Positions 17,010 to 25,736 of a stretch of 39,549 bases of DNA are shown here, in pieces. Each line of letters starts with the position of its first letter. Position 1 is the stretch's first letter. The stretch is from Polyangium jinanense (GTDB taxonomy: Bacteria; Myxococcota; Polyangia; Polyangiales; Polyangiaceae): assembly GCF_028435365.1 (NCBI RefSeq), contig NZ_JAGTJJ010000075.1, forward strand, positions 1-39,549. Direction: 5' to 3'. The position numbers and the translations under genes were made by a program. The notes beneath the pieces were generated by a model. The model was not told where the DNA came from. It worked only from the letters and a program-made list of their open reading frames with translations, and searched no databases.

Positions 17010-17343
17010 GCTGGGGCGTTGCCCCAGGCCCCACCCGGGGTTGTCCACCCCGGGACCCGGACCAGCGCAAGCGCTGGACTCGTGGTCGATGAACTGCGCG
17101 ATGCGCAGTTCATCGAACAGGCCGAGTCAAGACTGGCGGCGAGCCTGCCAGCCAAAACAGCAGCGCTGACGTCTCGACCCATGACGCCGACAGCGCGAAA
17201 CGAACCTTCACGGTCTTGCCACTGGCCCTTGGAAGAACTGCGCACCGCGCAGTTCTTCCACCAAAGGTCCAGGGCTTGCCCTGGTTCGGGTCGAGGGGCG
17301 AACAGCCCCCGCGGGGCCCGGGGCAGCGCCCCGGCGCAACGGT
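17010..17343. repeat. Palindromic intergenic repeat, copy E (complete: type 2 + centre + type 1)
   Basis: This composite lies between the two convergent operons of the CotH/polyphosphate locus. The type 2 long hairpin is at 17086-17116, the type 1 long hairpin at 17231-17259 (loop ACC). The centre is longer than in B and D (about 115 bases), but the part next to the type 2 arm (GAACAGGCCGAGTCAAGAC) is shared with them. Here it could serve as a two-way transcription end, though copies elsewhere are not placed that way. Confidence 0.85.
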
Positions 17344-17378
17344 TGCCCGACGAGCCCCCTGCGCGGCGCCAGGTAACG

Positions 17379-18134
17379 TCAGCCGGGAATGCGCGCATCT
17401 GGGAGCGTCAGCTCCGCGGTCACTCCATAACAATACTTCGAGAAGGAATAGCGGATCAGGTCGAGCCGCTGGACGAGCGAGACCATCCACCGGGGCGGGC
17501 GCCGCTCGAATTTGAGCTCGAGGACGCACACGGGCTCCTCGGTCCGCGTCTGTGCCCGGTGATCGATCGACCGCCACCGCCCCGGGATGGCTTCGAGATC
17601 GAGTGATTCTTGCGGCTGCACCGCGATCTTTCGATCGAACGTGAGCCGCGCGTACGTGTCGATCTCGCTGATGTAGGCCTCGCGCTCGTATTCGACGAGC
17701 AGCACCGGGTGAATGTGGTGCCGGTGATATGGCGCGAGGAACCGCATCGCCCCCGACCGCGCGCCGGGCGAGAGCGCGGCGAGCGCGGATTCCTTGCCGG
17801 CGAGCACGTCCCGCCACGCGGCTGCGGGCATGGCGGCGCGCGTCTTGACGATGACGTCGAGCACGCGCCGCTTCACCTCCAGAAAAACTGGGCTCTCCTT
17901 GCTCGCGGGGTAACAGCGGGCCCGCAGCTTGAATCGATCGGGCTGCTCCCGCTCGTTGGCCCAGAAGAGGTCGTAGCGGTCCGTATCGAAGTACAGCGAT
18001 CGAATGCGGTACGTCCCGTCGGGCCCGGCGTACTTGTCGATCTTCGACGTCGCGCGCGCCGTCGCGCGGACGGCCGGGACGAGACCTTCCGGGACCAGGT
18101 ATTTGTACTCGTAACGCTCGATGATGTTGTCCAC
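17379..18134 (-). CDS. VTC-domain polyphosphate polymerase
   Basis: This is a 251-residue cytoplasmic protein covering a complete VTC domain, the tunnel-shaped fold that in yeast Vtc4 makes polyphosphate from ATP. The usual order is present: RYEYKYLV (7-14), IRSLYFDT (44-51), KLRARCY (69-75), FLEVKRR (84-90), VLLVEYEREAY (near 144-154), ARLTFDRKI (near 161-169), VLELKFE (near 203-209) and the closing YSFSKYCYG. The Arg/Lys lining residues and the acidic metal ligands on alternating strands are preserved, so an active enzyme is expected. It is last in the - strand unit, 13 bases after the second CotH gene. No SPX domain is present, as usual in bacteria. Confidence 0.88.
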   Translation of the reverse strand: MDNIIERYEYKYLVPEGLVPAVRATARATSKIDKYAGPDGTYRIRSLYFDTDRYDLFWANEREQPDRFKLRARCYPASKESPVFLEVKRRVLDVIVKTRAAMPAAAWRDVLAGKESALAALSPGARSGAMRFLAPYHRHHIHPVLLVEYEREAYISEIDTYARLTFDRKIAVQPQESLDLEAIPGRWRSIDHRAQTRTEEPVCVLELKFERRPPRWMVSLVQRLDLIRYSFSKYCYGVTAELTLPDARIPG

Positions 18135-18147
18135 GGCGCGCCTCGTT

Positions 18148-19278
18148 TCAGGGCGTGGGGGCGATCTTGTCGCTGCGCACGGTCACGATGTTGCGGAGTT
18201 CGGGGATGCTCGCGTCGAAATCGGCGAGATCCTTCTTCGTCTGTTCCCCCGAACTGGCCGTGTGCAGCACCGCGGCTGCCTGATTGATGGCCGCCTGCAT
18301 GGAGTTCTCGTCCCACGCGGTGCGAGCGAGCTCGGTGAGCTCTGCGTGAAACTCCATGTCGAGTGCCTCGATCGCGCGGATCCGGAGCGGCAGCTTGGTC
18401 ACGGGCGTGGTCTCGGGGTCGAATGCCGGATCGTCGAGGATGCGATCCATTCCATGGGGCATGAACACGAGGAGCCCGGTGGCGGGGGTGTTGTAGATGT
18501 AATGGTTGTTCGCCCGGAACGCGAAGCCGTCCCAGTGGCCGAGCAGCGCTTCGAGCGCGTAGCTCTTCATGAACCGGCCGAGATCGAGCCGCTTTTCGAG
18601 CGCGTCGGCGAACTCCGCGTCGGGCGTGTCCTGGATGATCTGGGCGAGTGCGACGAGATCGTCCCGGGTCCTGCCGTCCTTTTTTTCGTCCTCGAGCTCC
18701 ATGTGATCGATGTCGTCGACGAAATCGCCGCAGCAGGGGCCCTCGTACAGGTTGCCCTCGGCATACTCTTCGCCGAAGTGGCTCCGGAGGAAATCCTTGT
18801 CGATGGCCTCGACCACCACGTAGATCCCCTTGTCCACGCCGTTCAGCGTCACCTGCGCGTGCGCGACGCGCGCGGCGGGGATGCCGGCGCGCAGGTGCAC
18901 GTCCGAGCCGAGCCGGCTGCGCAGAAAGCTGGGATCCTGCTTCGAGCTGTTCAGCAGGAGCTTGTTCAGCCCGTAGAGCTTCGCCTGCTCGTCGAACTCG
19001 TCGAACTTTACGGAAAAGCTCGGCTTGTCGTCGAGATCCACGAGCGTATTGCCCTTCTGTCGGATGCCGGACCCCGCGACGAGCTCGCCGTCGTAGACGA
19101 TGTCGCAAGGCACGCGCTCGTCGAGATTGTTCCCGAGCGTGTCGAGGTGCGTCGAAGCGACCGTGATCTCGACCTTGTGGAGCTTGGCCGGGTCGAAGAT
19201 CGACGCCACGGGATCCTCGGCGGTGCACCCCGTGAAAGCCGATGTGAAGAGGAGGATCGAAGCGAGACGGAATCGCAT
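18148..19278 (-). CDS. CotH-family secreted kinase-like lipoprotein
   Basis: This is a 376-residue lipoprotein (AFTGC, Cys18). The CotH domain is uninterrupted: KVEITVAS (35-42), GIRQKGNT (71-78), FSVKFDEF with Lys91, SFLRSRLGSDVHLRAGIPAARVAHA (117-141), LLGHWDGFAFRANNHYIYN (245-263, catalytic-loop equivalent with Asp250) and FMPHGMDRIL with Asp278. Unlike its paralogue at 11177-12829 it has no linker and no insertion; a short acidic loop (VDDIDHMELEDEKKDGRTRDD) takes a similar surface place. It starts 35 bases after the kinase gene and is followed 13 bases later by the VTC gene, suggesting one operon. A paired TTAAC box in front may give it its own promoter. Confidence 0.85.
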   Translation of the reverse strand: MRFRLASILLFTSAFTGCTAEDPVASIFDPAKLHKVEITVASTHLDTLGNNLDERVPCDIVYDGELVAGSGIRQKGNTLVDLDDKPSFSVKFDEFDEQAKLYGLNKLLLNSSKQDPSFLRSRLGSDVHLRAGIPAARVAHAQVTLNGVDKGIYVVVEAIDKDFLRSHFGEEYAEGNLYEGPCCGDFVDDIDHMELEDEKKDGRTRDDLVALAQIIQDTPDAEFADALEKRLDLGRFMKSYALEALLGHWDGFAFRANNHYIYNTPATGLLVFMPHGMDRILDDPAFDPETTPVTKLPLRIRAIEALDMEFHAELTELARTAWDENSMQAAINQAAAVLHTASSGEQTKKDLADFDASIPELRNIVTVRSDKIAPTP

Positions 19279-19301
19279 GCCTGCGAGCGTACGAGATTCG
19301 T

Positions 19302-19318
19302 GTTAACGGAGTGTTAAG
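19302..19318 (-). promoter_or_regulatory. Paired TTAAC box between kinase and CotH genes
   Basis: Read on the - strand this is CTTAACACTCCGTTAAC, with TTAAC halves 11 bases apart. It overlaps the TAA stop of the histidine kinase gene and ends 24 bases before the CotH start. TACGCT about ten bases further on could be a -10. An internal promoter for cotH-vtc under the same regulator is inferred. Confidence 0.5.
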
Positions 19319-20678
19319 CCGACGGAAGATGTGCAATCGGGAGCCGCACGCATGCGCGGGTGCCCTCGTTCGGCGCGCTCACGAGCTCGATCTTGCCGCC
19401 GTGGGCGTCGATGATCCGCTTCGCGAGCGGGAGCCCGAGGCCGAGGCCCCCGGTCGCGCGGGTGCGGCTCTTGTCGACCCGGAAGAACGGTCGAAACACG
19501 CGCGAGAGGTCCGCCGCCGCAATCCCGATGCCCTTGTCGATCACCTCGACCGTGATGTCCTCGCCGGCGCGCGCGACGAGCTCGACCGGCTCCGAGGCCT
19601 TGTCCGTGTACTTGTGGGCATTCTCGAGCAGGTTGTCGAAGACCCGCCGCAAGAGCACGGGATCCGCGTCCACCGAGGGCAAATCCGCGGGCACGTCGAC
19701 CCTGAGCGACCGCTGGGGGTGCGCCGTGCGGAAACGCGACGCGGCATGCGTGAGCAATTCATGGACGTCGACGCGCTCGCGACGCAGCGGAGGAATGCCG
19801 GCGTGTGATTCCACATCCTCGAGATCGAGCCGCGCGGCCGTGAGGACGTCCGAGATGAGCCGCTCGAGCTCGTCGAGATCCCCGGCAATCTCGCCGAGCA
19901 TCTCCCGCGCGACGGCGACGTCGCCCTCCGCCTCGGAGACGAGCGCGAGGGCCATTCGAATGCGCGAGAGCGGCGTGCGCAGCTCGTGCGAGACGTTCGC
20001 GAGCAGCTCCCGTTCGGCCCGCAAAAGCTCGGTCACGCGCTCGGCCATCTCGTCGAACGCGCGCGAGACGTCGCCGAGCTCGTCGCGGTTCGGCAGTGCG
20101 GCGCGGGCCTTCAGATCACCGCCGCCGAACGCGCGCGCCGCGGAAGACAGGCGGCGCAGCGGCCGCGTGAGCGTGCGCGCGAGCAGCCACGACGAGATCC
20201 CCACGACCACGAGGACCATCGCGACCAGGCGGGGCCCGGTGATGGGTGGTCCCGGCGGCGGTCGAAATGGGGCGAGTTGCTCGATGCGCCCTTCGCGGCC
20301 ATCGGGAAAACGCACGAGCTTCACGTGACAAGGCGGAGGCCGATCCTCGAGGAATTTTCCCGGCCTCGGCGGCATACAGCGGGGCGGCGCGCCGGGCGCG
20401 TTCGTCGCGAAGACGGCGCCGTCCGGATCCATCACGGTGACCGTGGCGTGCAGCTCGGTCTGCATGAGATCGAGCACGCCCTGGAGCTCGCGCGGGTTAT
20501 CCATCTCCCGCGTGATCATCGCGTGAAAGAAGCGAACCTGGTGCTCGTGGGGGAACCCCTTGGGCCGGTTGAGCTCGAGGATGGCGATGAAGCCCGCCGC
20601 GACCACCGCGAATTGCGCGAGGCCCACGAGGTAGATGCGGAGGGCCAGGCGCGTGCGCAGGACGTCACGGAGGGCCAT
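19314..20678 (-). CDS. Sensor histidine kinase (HAMP, HisKA, HATPase)
   Basis: This is a 454-residue membrane kinase: TM1 about 14-35, a roughly 110-residue periplasmic sensor (37-147) with two Cys (101, 117) and Pro-rich loops, TM2 about 150-167, HAMP (168-220), HisKA with NVSHELRTPLSRIR and phospho-acceptor His231, then HATPase_c with N box (LLENAHKYTDK), DKGIGI, FRPFFRVD and GGLGLGLPLAK. All kinase motifs are intact. It partners the regulator three bases upstream and is followed by CotH and VTC, so it probably senses an envelope or phosphate-related cue. The sensor domain matches nothing I can name, so the signal is open. Confidence 0.92.
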   Translation of the reverse strand: MALRDVLRTRLALRIYLVGLAQFAVVAAGFIAILELNRPKGFPHEHQVRFFHAMITREMDNPRELQGVLDLMQTELHATVTVMDPDGAVFATNAPGAPPRCMPPRPGKFLEDRPPPCHVKLVRFPDGREGRIEQLAPFRPPPGPPITGPRLVAMVLVVVGISSWLLARTLTRPLRRLSSAARAFGGGDLKARAALPNRDELGDVSRAFDEMAERVTELLRAERELLANVSHELRTPLSRIRMALALVSEAEGDVAVAREMLGEIAGDLDELERLISDVLTAARLDLEDVESHAGIPPLRRERVDVHELLTHAASRFRTAHPQRSLRVDVPADLPSVDADPVLLRRVFDNLLENAHKYTDKASEPVELVARAGEDITVEVIDKGIGIAAADLSRVFRPFFRVDKSRTRATGGLGLGLPLAKRIIDAHGGKIELVSAPNEGTRACVRLPIAHLPSA

Positions 20679-20681
20679 GGC

Positions 20682-21395
20682 TCACATCCGGTCGATCGCG
20701 AACACGTATCCGATGCCGCGCACGGTCTTGATGATCCGGGGGTTTTTCGGGTCGTCGCCGAGCTTCTTCCGGAGGTGCGAGACGTGCACGTCGATCGAAC
20801 GATCAAAGGCCTCGTCCGCGCTGCCGCGCACGAGATCCACGAGCTGCTCGCGCGTGAGCACGCGCCCAGCCCGCTCGGCGAGGGCGTGCAGGAGGTCGAA
20901 CTCGTAGGTCGTGAGCGCGAGCTCCATCCCGCCGAAGATGGCCCGGCGAGCGCAAGGGTCGATGGTGAGGGAGCCGGCGACGATCTGGCGCTCGGCCGGA
21001 GGACCCGCGAGGCCGCGGGCGCGGCGCGCGTGCGCTCGGATGCGCGCAAGGAGCTCGCGCGCGGAAAAGGGTTTGGGCAGGTAGTCGTCTGCGCCGCCTT
21101 CGAGGCCCATCACGCGATCGGCCTCTTCGCCGCGCGCGGTGACCATGATGATCGGGGTGTGGACGCGGGCCCGGAGGCGCTGGCAGACCTCGAAGCCGTC
21201 GATCTCGGGGAGCATGAGGTCGAGGAGGACGACGTCGGGGTGCTCGCGCAGGACAGCGGCGATCCCTTCGCGGGGATCGGTCGCCAGCGTGACGCGGACG
21301 TTGTGGGACTCCAGGTATCGCGCCGTGAGTCGCGCGAGCTTCTCGTCGTCCTCGATGAACACGATCGAGGTCGAGGTCCTCTCCACGGGCATCAT
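20682..21395 (-). CDS. OmpR/PhoB-family response regulator
   Basis: This is a 237-residue regulator. Receiver domain 10-122: acidic pair Asp16-Asp17, phospho-acceptor Asp59 (LLDLMLPEIDG), Thr in VTARG and Lys in PKPFS. The C-terminal winged helix (about 138-237) has LTTYEFDLLHALAERAGRVLTREQL, the recognition helix DRSIDVHVSHLRKKL and the wing IKTVRGIGYVF. It starts with two tandem ATGs; the first is given. A CTAAC-N6-TTAAC pair 41-56 bases upstream suggests autoregulation. It is the first gene of the unit regulator-kinase-CotH-VTC. Confidence 0.93.
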   Translation of the reverse strand: MMPVERTSTSIVFIEDDEKLARLTARYLESHNVRVTLATDPREGIAAVLREHPDVVLLDLMLPEIDGFEVCQRLRARVHTPIIMVTARGEEADRVMGLEGGADDYLPKPFSARELLARIRAHARRARGLAGPPAERQIVAGSLTIDPCARRAIFGGMELALTTYEFDLLHALAERAGRVLTREQLVDLVRGSADEAFDRSIDVHVSHLRKKLGDDPKNPRIIKTVRGIGYVFAIDRM

Positions 21396-21435
21396 CGGCG
21401 CAGACTACCACCCGCGCCGCGGGCGGAGTGCGTCG

Positions 21436-21452
21436 CTAACAGTTGCTTAACA
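21436..21452 (-). promoter_or_regulatory. Paired TTAAC box upstream of the response regulator gene
   Basis: On the + strand this reads CTAACAGTTGCTTAACA, halves 11 bases apart. A possible -10 for the regulator gene (TAGTCT on the - strand, at 21407-21402) lies about 30 bases closer to its start. Position and similarity to the other three boxes suggest autoregulation. The orientation relative to the gene is opposite to that of the boxes at 6784 and 11093. Confidence 0.48.
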
Positions 21453-21660
21453 TGAGGCGGACGAACGGGCGGGAGCCCGTCCCGCGCAATCCCTGCTGAT
21501 CGCGGAAGCACCATGGTGCTCGTCCGTACCGACGTGTAGCATCGTGAAAGTCTGGCGTGATGCGGCTCGGCCGCGTCACGCCCATTTCCTTGCAAGCCCA
21601 CCGTAGGGCCTTCGGACACGCCCGATGACCGCACGCTCGACGAGAAAGGAAGAAGTCTTG

Positions 21661-24600
21661 ATGAACGATTGCTCTGGGATGCATCGGCCGATGAGGCCTC
21701 CACGCGCCGCACGGCTCGCTTACGGCGCGTTGCTTCTCCTCGGCGCCGCCGCCGCCCTCGCCGTCGGGGCGACGTCGGCGCGCGCGCCCTCGCCCGCCGC
21801 GCTGGGTTCGCCGTCGCCGCTCCTCCCCGCCTTCCGCGGCGGCGAGGGCGTATGGACCGCAGGGGGTGACCGTTATGCCGTGCGCGCCTCCACGGAAGCA
21901 TTCGAGCTCGCGCCCCTCGCCGACGGAAGGGCAAACACCCCCGCCGCGCGCCCGTCGCCGCTCCGTATCGAAACGACGGACGTCACGCGCGGCAGCCGCT
22001 CGCTCGGCCAGGCCGCGTCCGCCTCAAAATCGGCCGTCGACGCGGGCGGCGAGCTGGTCATCGACCGGGGAGAGGTCGCGCAACACCTACGGCCCATGCC
22101 GGAGGGCGTGGAGCTGAGTTACACGTTCCCCGCGCGCCCCGAGGGCGAAGGAGACGTCACCGTTCGCCTCCGGGTCTCCGGCCAGGCGTATGCGGGCGAA
22201 GGCGCGGCAGGGCATCGCTTCGCGGATCGCGAAACCGGGCTCGGCGCCCGGGTCGGGCATGCGACCTGGATCGACGCCCGCGGCGCCCGCGCCGACGTGC
22301 CCGTGCGCGCCGTGCCCGGGGGCCTCGAAATGCGCGTCGCGGCGAACCTCGTGGAGACGTCCGCCTACCCGGCCGTGCTCGACCCGCTCATTTCACCCGA
22401 GACGGGCACGGATACCCCCCTCTTTGGCCCGGCCGGCTTCGCCGAGGATTCGACCTCGGTGGCCTTCGACGGCACGCAGCACCTCGCCGTCTGGTACGAC
22501 GGCCGCGGCGCGCCGGCGAGGATTTACGGCGCGCGTATCATGCCCGACGGCACGGTTCTCGATCCGTACGGGCTCGGTCTCGCGACGGGGAGCGAGCCAC
22601 GCGTCGCGGTGGGCGGAGGCGTGTTTCTCGTCGCTTTCCTGAACGGCAGCGAGCTCCAGGCCGTGCGGGTGGATCCGAGCGGCGCTGTGCTCGACCCGAC
22701 CCCGATCACGATTGGCGGCGTCGGCTCCGCAGGCCGGGGATTTTCCGTTGCCTATGCGGCGGGGCAGTTCGTCGTGGCCTGGTCGAGCACCGATGCCCCG
22801 GCCGGCCTCCGCCACGCGCGAATCACACCCGCCGGCGCCGTCCTCGATCCGGGCGGCATCGCCTCCATCGCGGGCCCGTCCTGGAGTTTCAGCGGGCTCG
22901 GGCTCGCTTCTGCGGGCGCCGACACGCTGATGGTCTGGCATTCGAACGGCAATCTCCGCGGCGCGCGTATCGACGCCCAGGGGGCCGTGCTCGACCCGGG
23001 CGGCGTCGACCTCGCGCCCACGCTGGCCGATTACACGGGCGACGAGTTCATCAGCGCGCCGGCCGTGGTCTTCGATGGGACGAACTATCTCGTCGCGTGG
23101 GAGACGGCCTGGACCCAGAGGACATTTCATACGGTCCGCGTGTCGGCCGCGGCCGTGCCGCTCGGGGCACCGGCCACGCTCGCGAGCGCCGATGTCGGCT
23201 ACGAAGAGCTCATTCGTGTCGCCCTCCTGAAGACGAGCGCCGGGTTCCTCATGGCGTCGAGCAACAGGTGGGAGGTGGAGCTCGTCGAATCGGGCGGAAC
23301 GCTGAGGCTCCTTCGGCTGGACGCGCAGGGAGGCTTTTTGGATCCGGCGCCGAGCATCCTCACGACGGCGGGCAGGGACGTGGCCATTACGTCCGATGGA
23401 ACGAACGCGTTTCTCGCCTGGTCCGCGTTTGCGGGGAACGACTATGGCGCGCCCGACTCCGCCGACGTCGTGGGGGCGCGCTACGGGATGGATGGAACGC
23501 AGATCGATGCGACGCCGATCCTGATCTCGGCGAGCGCAAACAGCCAGACGGACGTATCGCTTGCCTGGAATGGGCAGAATTACCTCGTCGCCTGGGAAGA
23601 CGATCGCGACTACGCGGCGCCTGGCTCCATGGACATCCTTGCGACGCGTATTTCTCCCGCTGGGCAGGCGCTCGACATGTCGGGGCTGCCGCTGGCCATA
23701 GGCCCGCTCCATCAGCGTGATCCACGCGTGATCTCGGACGGGCAGTCGACCCTTCTCGTGTGGTCTGCGTTCGACCGCCAGGCGGGGGCTCTGGAGGAGC
23801 AGAACTCGCTTCGAGCGGCGCGCGTGGACGGCCAGGGGATGTTGCTCGACAACCCGCCCATTCAACTCGGAGAATACCAGGTCGTCGCGGCGACGAAGGT
23901 CGCGGGCGACACGCTGCTCGTGCTTCAATATGCATTCGGCGGTCTCTACAGCGCCCGGATCCCCTTCCGCATCGATGCGCAAGGGAACGTCACCGAGCTC
24001 TCGGACCTGCCCTGGGGCTTCAGCGGCGCCCTCGCCTCCGACGGCACGAATGCCTTGTACGTCTGGGGTTCGGACCCGAATGGCACCGGATTCGGCAATG
24101 CGACGATCCTGCGCGCATCGCGCCTCGACGCGAACGCGACGATGATCGATCCGAGCGGCCTCACGGTCGCGAACCAGAACGAGATGCTTTGTGGTTTGAG
24201 CGTCGCGTTCGGCGGAGGCGTCTACCTGGTCACGTGGAGGGCCTTCGATCTCGCGACGAAGGTCACCCGCGAGCGCGCGGCGCGCGTCACGCCGGATGGA
24301 ATGATCCTCGATTACCAGGGGCTTTTGCTCGACGAGCACCCGGACCCGTACGGCTACAATGGATGTGCCTTCAGTCACTGGGACCAGCGTCCGGCCGTGG
24401 CGTTCGACGGCAGCCTGTTCGTCGTCGCGCGGTTCGCGCCCGGGGCTTCCCCGCGGAATGACATCCTCCGGGGCGTGACCGTCGCTCCGGACGGGACGGT
24501 CAGCGCGCCGTTCGACATCTCGACCGAGCCTGGCATCGTCCAGCCCGTCGAGCTCGCCTCGCGCGGCGACGGGGAGACGCTGGCTGCATTCTCGCGGTTC

Positions 24601-25194
24601 GTGGAGGGCGCCCCCTACGATTCGATTCGCGTGCGGCTTTCGCGTATCACGACCTGCGGCGTTTGCCCGAGCGGCTTTTGCTCGGACGGCGTTTGCTGCG
24701 ACACGGCATGCGGCGGCGGCGACACGACCGATTGCATGGCGTGCAGCGTGGCGGCCGGCGCGCCGGTCGATGGGGTCTGCGCCCCGCTCGACGGCACGAC
24801 GTGCGGCGATGGGACGAACGTGTGCTCGGCGGGAACGTGCATGGAGCCGGTCGAGCCAGAGGACGCTGGGACGGACGGCGGCGAGGTGCCCGACGCGGGA
24901 ATGGATGCCGGCGAGGTGCTCGACGCTGGGACGGATGCCGGCGAGGAGCCCGACGCGGGAACGGATGCCGGCGAGGTGCTCGACGCGGGAACCGGCTCCG
25001 ATGCGGGTGAGGGCGGCGGCGGCCCGATCCCTGGCGGCGGCGGCGGGCCCATCCCTGACGGCGGCTGCAGCTACAGCGTAGAGGACGCGGAACGCTCGCC
25101 CTCTTCGCCGCTGCTTCTCCTGGGCGCGCTCGGGATCCTCTTGTCGGTCAAGCGGCGCGCGGGCGGCGCGCGGCGGTCCCACCCCACGAACTGA
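21661..25194 (+). CDS. Giant secreted repeat protein with Cys-rich module and MYXO-CTERM-like anchor
   Basis: This is a 1177-residue surface protein. A hydrophobic signal (about 15-37) is followed by a beta-rich N-terminal domain (about 45-245) ending AYPAVLDPLI. Then come about a dozen propeller-like units of 50-60 residues (250-985), each with FDGTNYLVAW or a variant and a VLDPGG strand. Next is a Cys cluster (CGVCPSGFCSDGVCCD.. , about 998-1060), an Asp-Ala-Gly linker (1065-1120), and a tail of Cys, hydrophobic helix LLLLGALGILLSV and Arg-rich end, resembling MYXO-CTERM. The start at ATG 21661 follows AAAGGAAG; an in-frame ATG at 21625 would add 12 residues. Its repeat region is related to the protein at 35663-38082 and its N-terminal domain to that of 30731-33907. 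Adhesion is possible. Confidence 0.8.
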   Translation: MNDCSGMHRPMRPPRAARLAYGALLLLGAAAALAVGATSARAPSPAALGSPSPLLPAFRGGEGVWTAGGDRYAVRASTEAFELAPLADGRANTPAARPSPLRIETTDVTRGSRSLGQAASASKSAVDAGGELVIDRGEVAQHLRPMPEGVELSYTFPARPEGEGDVTVRLRVSGQAYAGEGAAGHRFADRETGLGARVGHATWIDARGARADVPVRAVPGGLEMRVAANLVETSAYPAVLDPLISPETGTDTPLFGPAGFAEDSTSVAFDGTQHLAVWYDGRGAPARIYGARIMPDGTVLDPYGLGLATGSEPRVAVGGGVFLVAFLNGSELQAVRVDPSGAVLDPTPITIGGVGSAGRGFSVAYAAGQFVVAWSSTDAPAGLRHARITPAGAVLDPGGIASIAGPSWSFSGLGLASAGADTLMVWHSNGNLRGARIDAQGAVLDPGGVDLAPTLADYTGDEFISAPAVVFDGTNYLVAWETAWTQRTFHTVRVSAAAVPLGAPATLASADVGYEELIRVALLKTSAGFLMASSNRWEVELVESGGTLRLLRLDAQGGFLDPAPSILTTAGRDVAITSDGTNAFLAWSAFAGNDYGAPDSADVVGARYGMDGTQIDATPILISASANSQTDVSLAWNGQNYLVAWEDDRDYAAPGSMDILATRISPAGQALDMSGLPLAIGPLHQRDPRVISDGQSTLLVWSAFDRQAGALEEQNSLRAARVDGQGMLLDNPPIQLGEYQVVAATKVAGDTLLVLQYAFGGLYSARIPFRIDAQGNVTELSDLPWGFSGALASDGTNALYVWGSDPNGTGFGNATILRASRLDANATMIDPSGLTVANQNEMLCGLSVAFGGGVYLVTWRAFDLATKVTRERAARVTPDGMILDYQGLLLDEHPDPYGYNGCAFSHWDQRPAVAFDGSLFVVARFAPGASPRNDILRGVTVAPDGTVSAPFDISTEPGIVQPVELASRGDGETLAAFSRFVEGAPYDSIRVRLSRITTCGVCPSGFCSDGVCCDTACGGGDTTDCMACSVAAGAPVDGVCAPLDGTTCGDGTNVCSAGTCMEPVEPEDAGTDGGEVPDAGMDAGEVLDAGTDAGEEPDAGTDAGEVLDAGTGSDAGEGGGGPIPGGGGGPIPDGGCSYSVEDAERSPSSPLLLLGALGILLSVKRRAGGARRSHPTN

Positions 25195-25208
25195 GCCTAC
25201 ACGGACGA

Positions 25209-25234
25209 GGCCCCGGGGAGCGCGCCCCGGGGCC
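25209..25234. terminator. GC-rich hairpin between convergent genes, candidate bidirectional terminator
   Basis: GGCCCCGGGG-AGCGCG-CCCCGGGGCC is a perfect 10-bp stem with a 6-base loop. It lies 15 bases after the stop of the giant repeat protein and 17 bases before the stop of the convergent lipoprotein gene. No T tract follows on either side, so it may act as a hairpin-only or Rho-assisted stop. Confidence 0.6.
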
Positions 25235-25250
25235 GGAGCCGCGGGCTCCG

Positions 25251-25736
25251 TCAGAGAACGAAGCCGCAGGCCTTCAATGCGTCGCAGTCGCCGGCGCAAA
25301 CCGCGCTCACGAGGCATTGCACGTCGGCTTCCTTGTAGCACTTGATGGTGGTGCCCATCTCGCAGTTGATGTTGCACTGCCCTTCATCGGTCGAGGCCAT
25401 GCAGCTCACGGCGAGCTTGCAGGTGCTCCCGTCGGACGGGAACCCGCAGAGCGCGGCCGCGCCCGTGTACGTGAGGCACCCCATGTCGTTGTATTCGACG
25501 CCCGCCGGGATGGCGCAGGCGCTGCCGCCGCCGCTCCCGCCGGCGGCCGACCCGCCGCCGGTCGACGACCCGCCGCCCTGACCACCGGTGCCGCCGCCGC
25601 CATCGCTGCCGCCGCCGGAACCGCCACTCCCACCAGAACCGCCGGGGCCGGCGCCGCCGTCGCCACCGGTGTTGTCGTCGCTACACGCGGCCAACGAGAC
25701 CGCACTAACCAGAAAGAGCAAGAAGAATGTACGCAT
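25251..25736 (-). CDS. Small secreted lipoprotein, Gly/Ser linker and Cys-rich domain
   Basis: This is a 161-residue lipoprotein. The ATG at 25736 gives signal peptide and lipobox SLAAC (Cys18) and is preceded by GAGGGGGA; the frame is open 14 codons further but without a signal. After the Cys comes a 50-residue Gly/Ser linker, then an 85-residue domain with ten cysteines (from ACAIPAGVEYNDMGCLTY to CDALKACGF), probably five disulfides. The domain pattern is not one I can name. It is convergent with the giant repeat protein gene. Confidence 0.72.
   Translation of the reverse strand: MRTFFLLFLVSAVSLAACSDDNTGGDGGAGPGGSGGSGGSGGGSDGGGGTGGQGGGSSTGGGSAAGGSGGGSACAIPAGVEYNDMGCLTYTGAAALCGFPSDGSTCKLAVSCMASTDEGQCNINCEMGTTIKCYKEADVQCLVSAVCAGDCDALKACGFVL

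Noticed and set aside
21580..21600. Second sigma-54 promoter (TTGCA near 21593)
   Set aside because: The -24 position lacks the required GG; only the -12 half matches.
22393..25377. Long antisense open frames (994 residues here; others at 8986-11025, 11120-13711, 26405-28558)
   Set aside because: They mirror real genes in a high-GC genome, are Arg-rich, and lack domains and ribosome sites.
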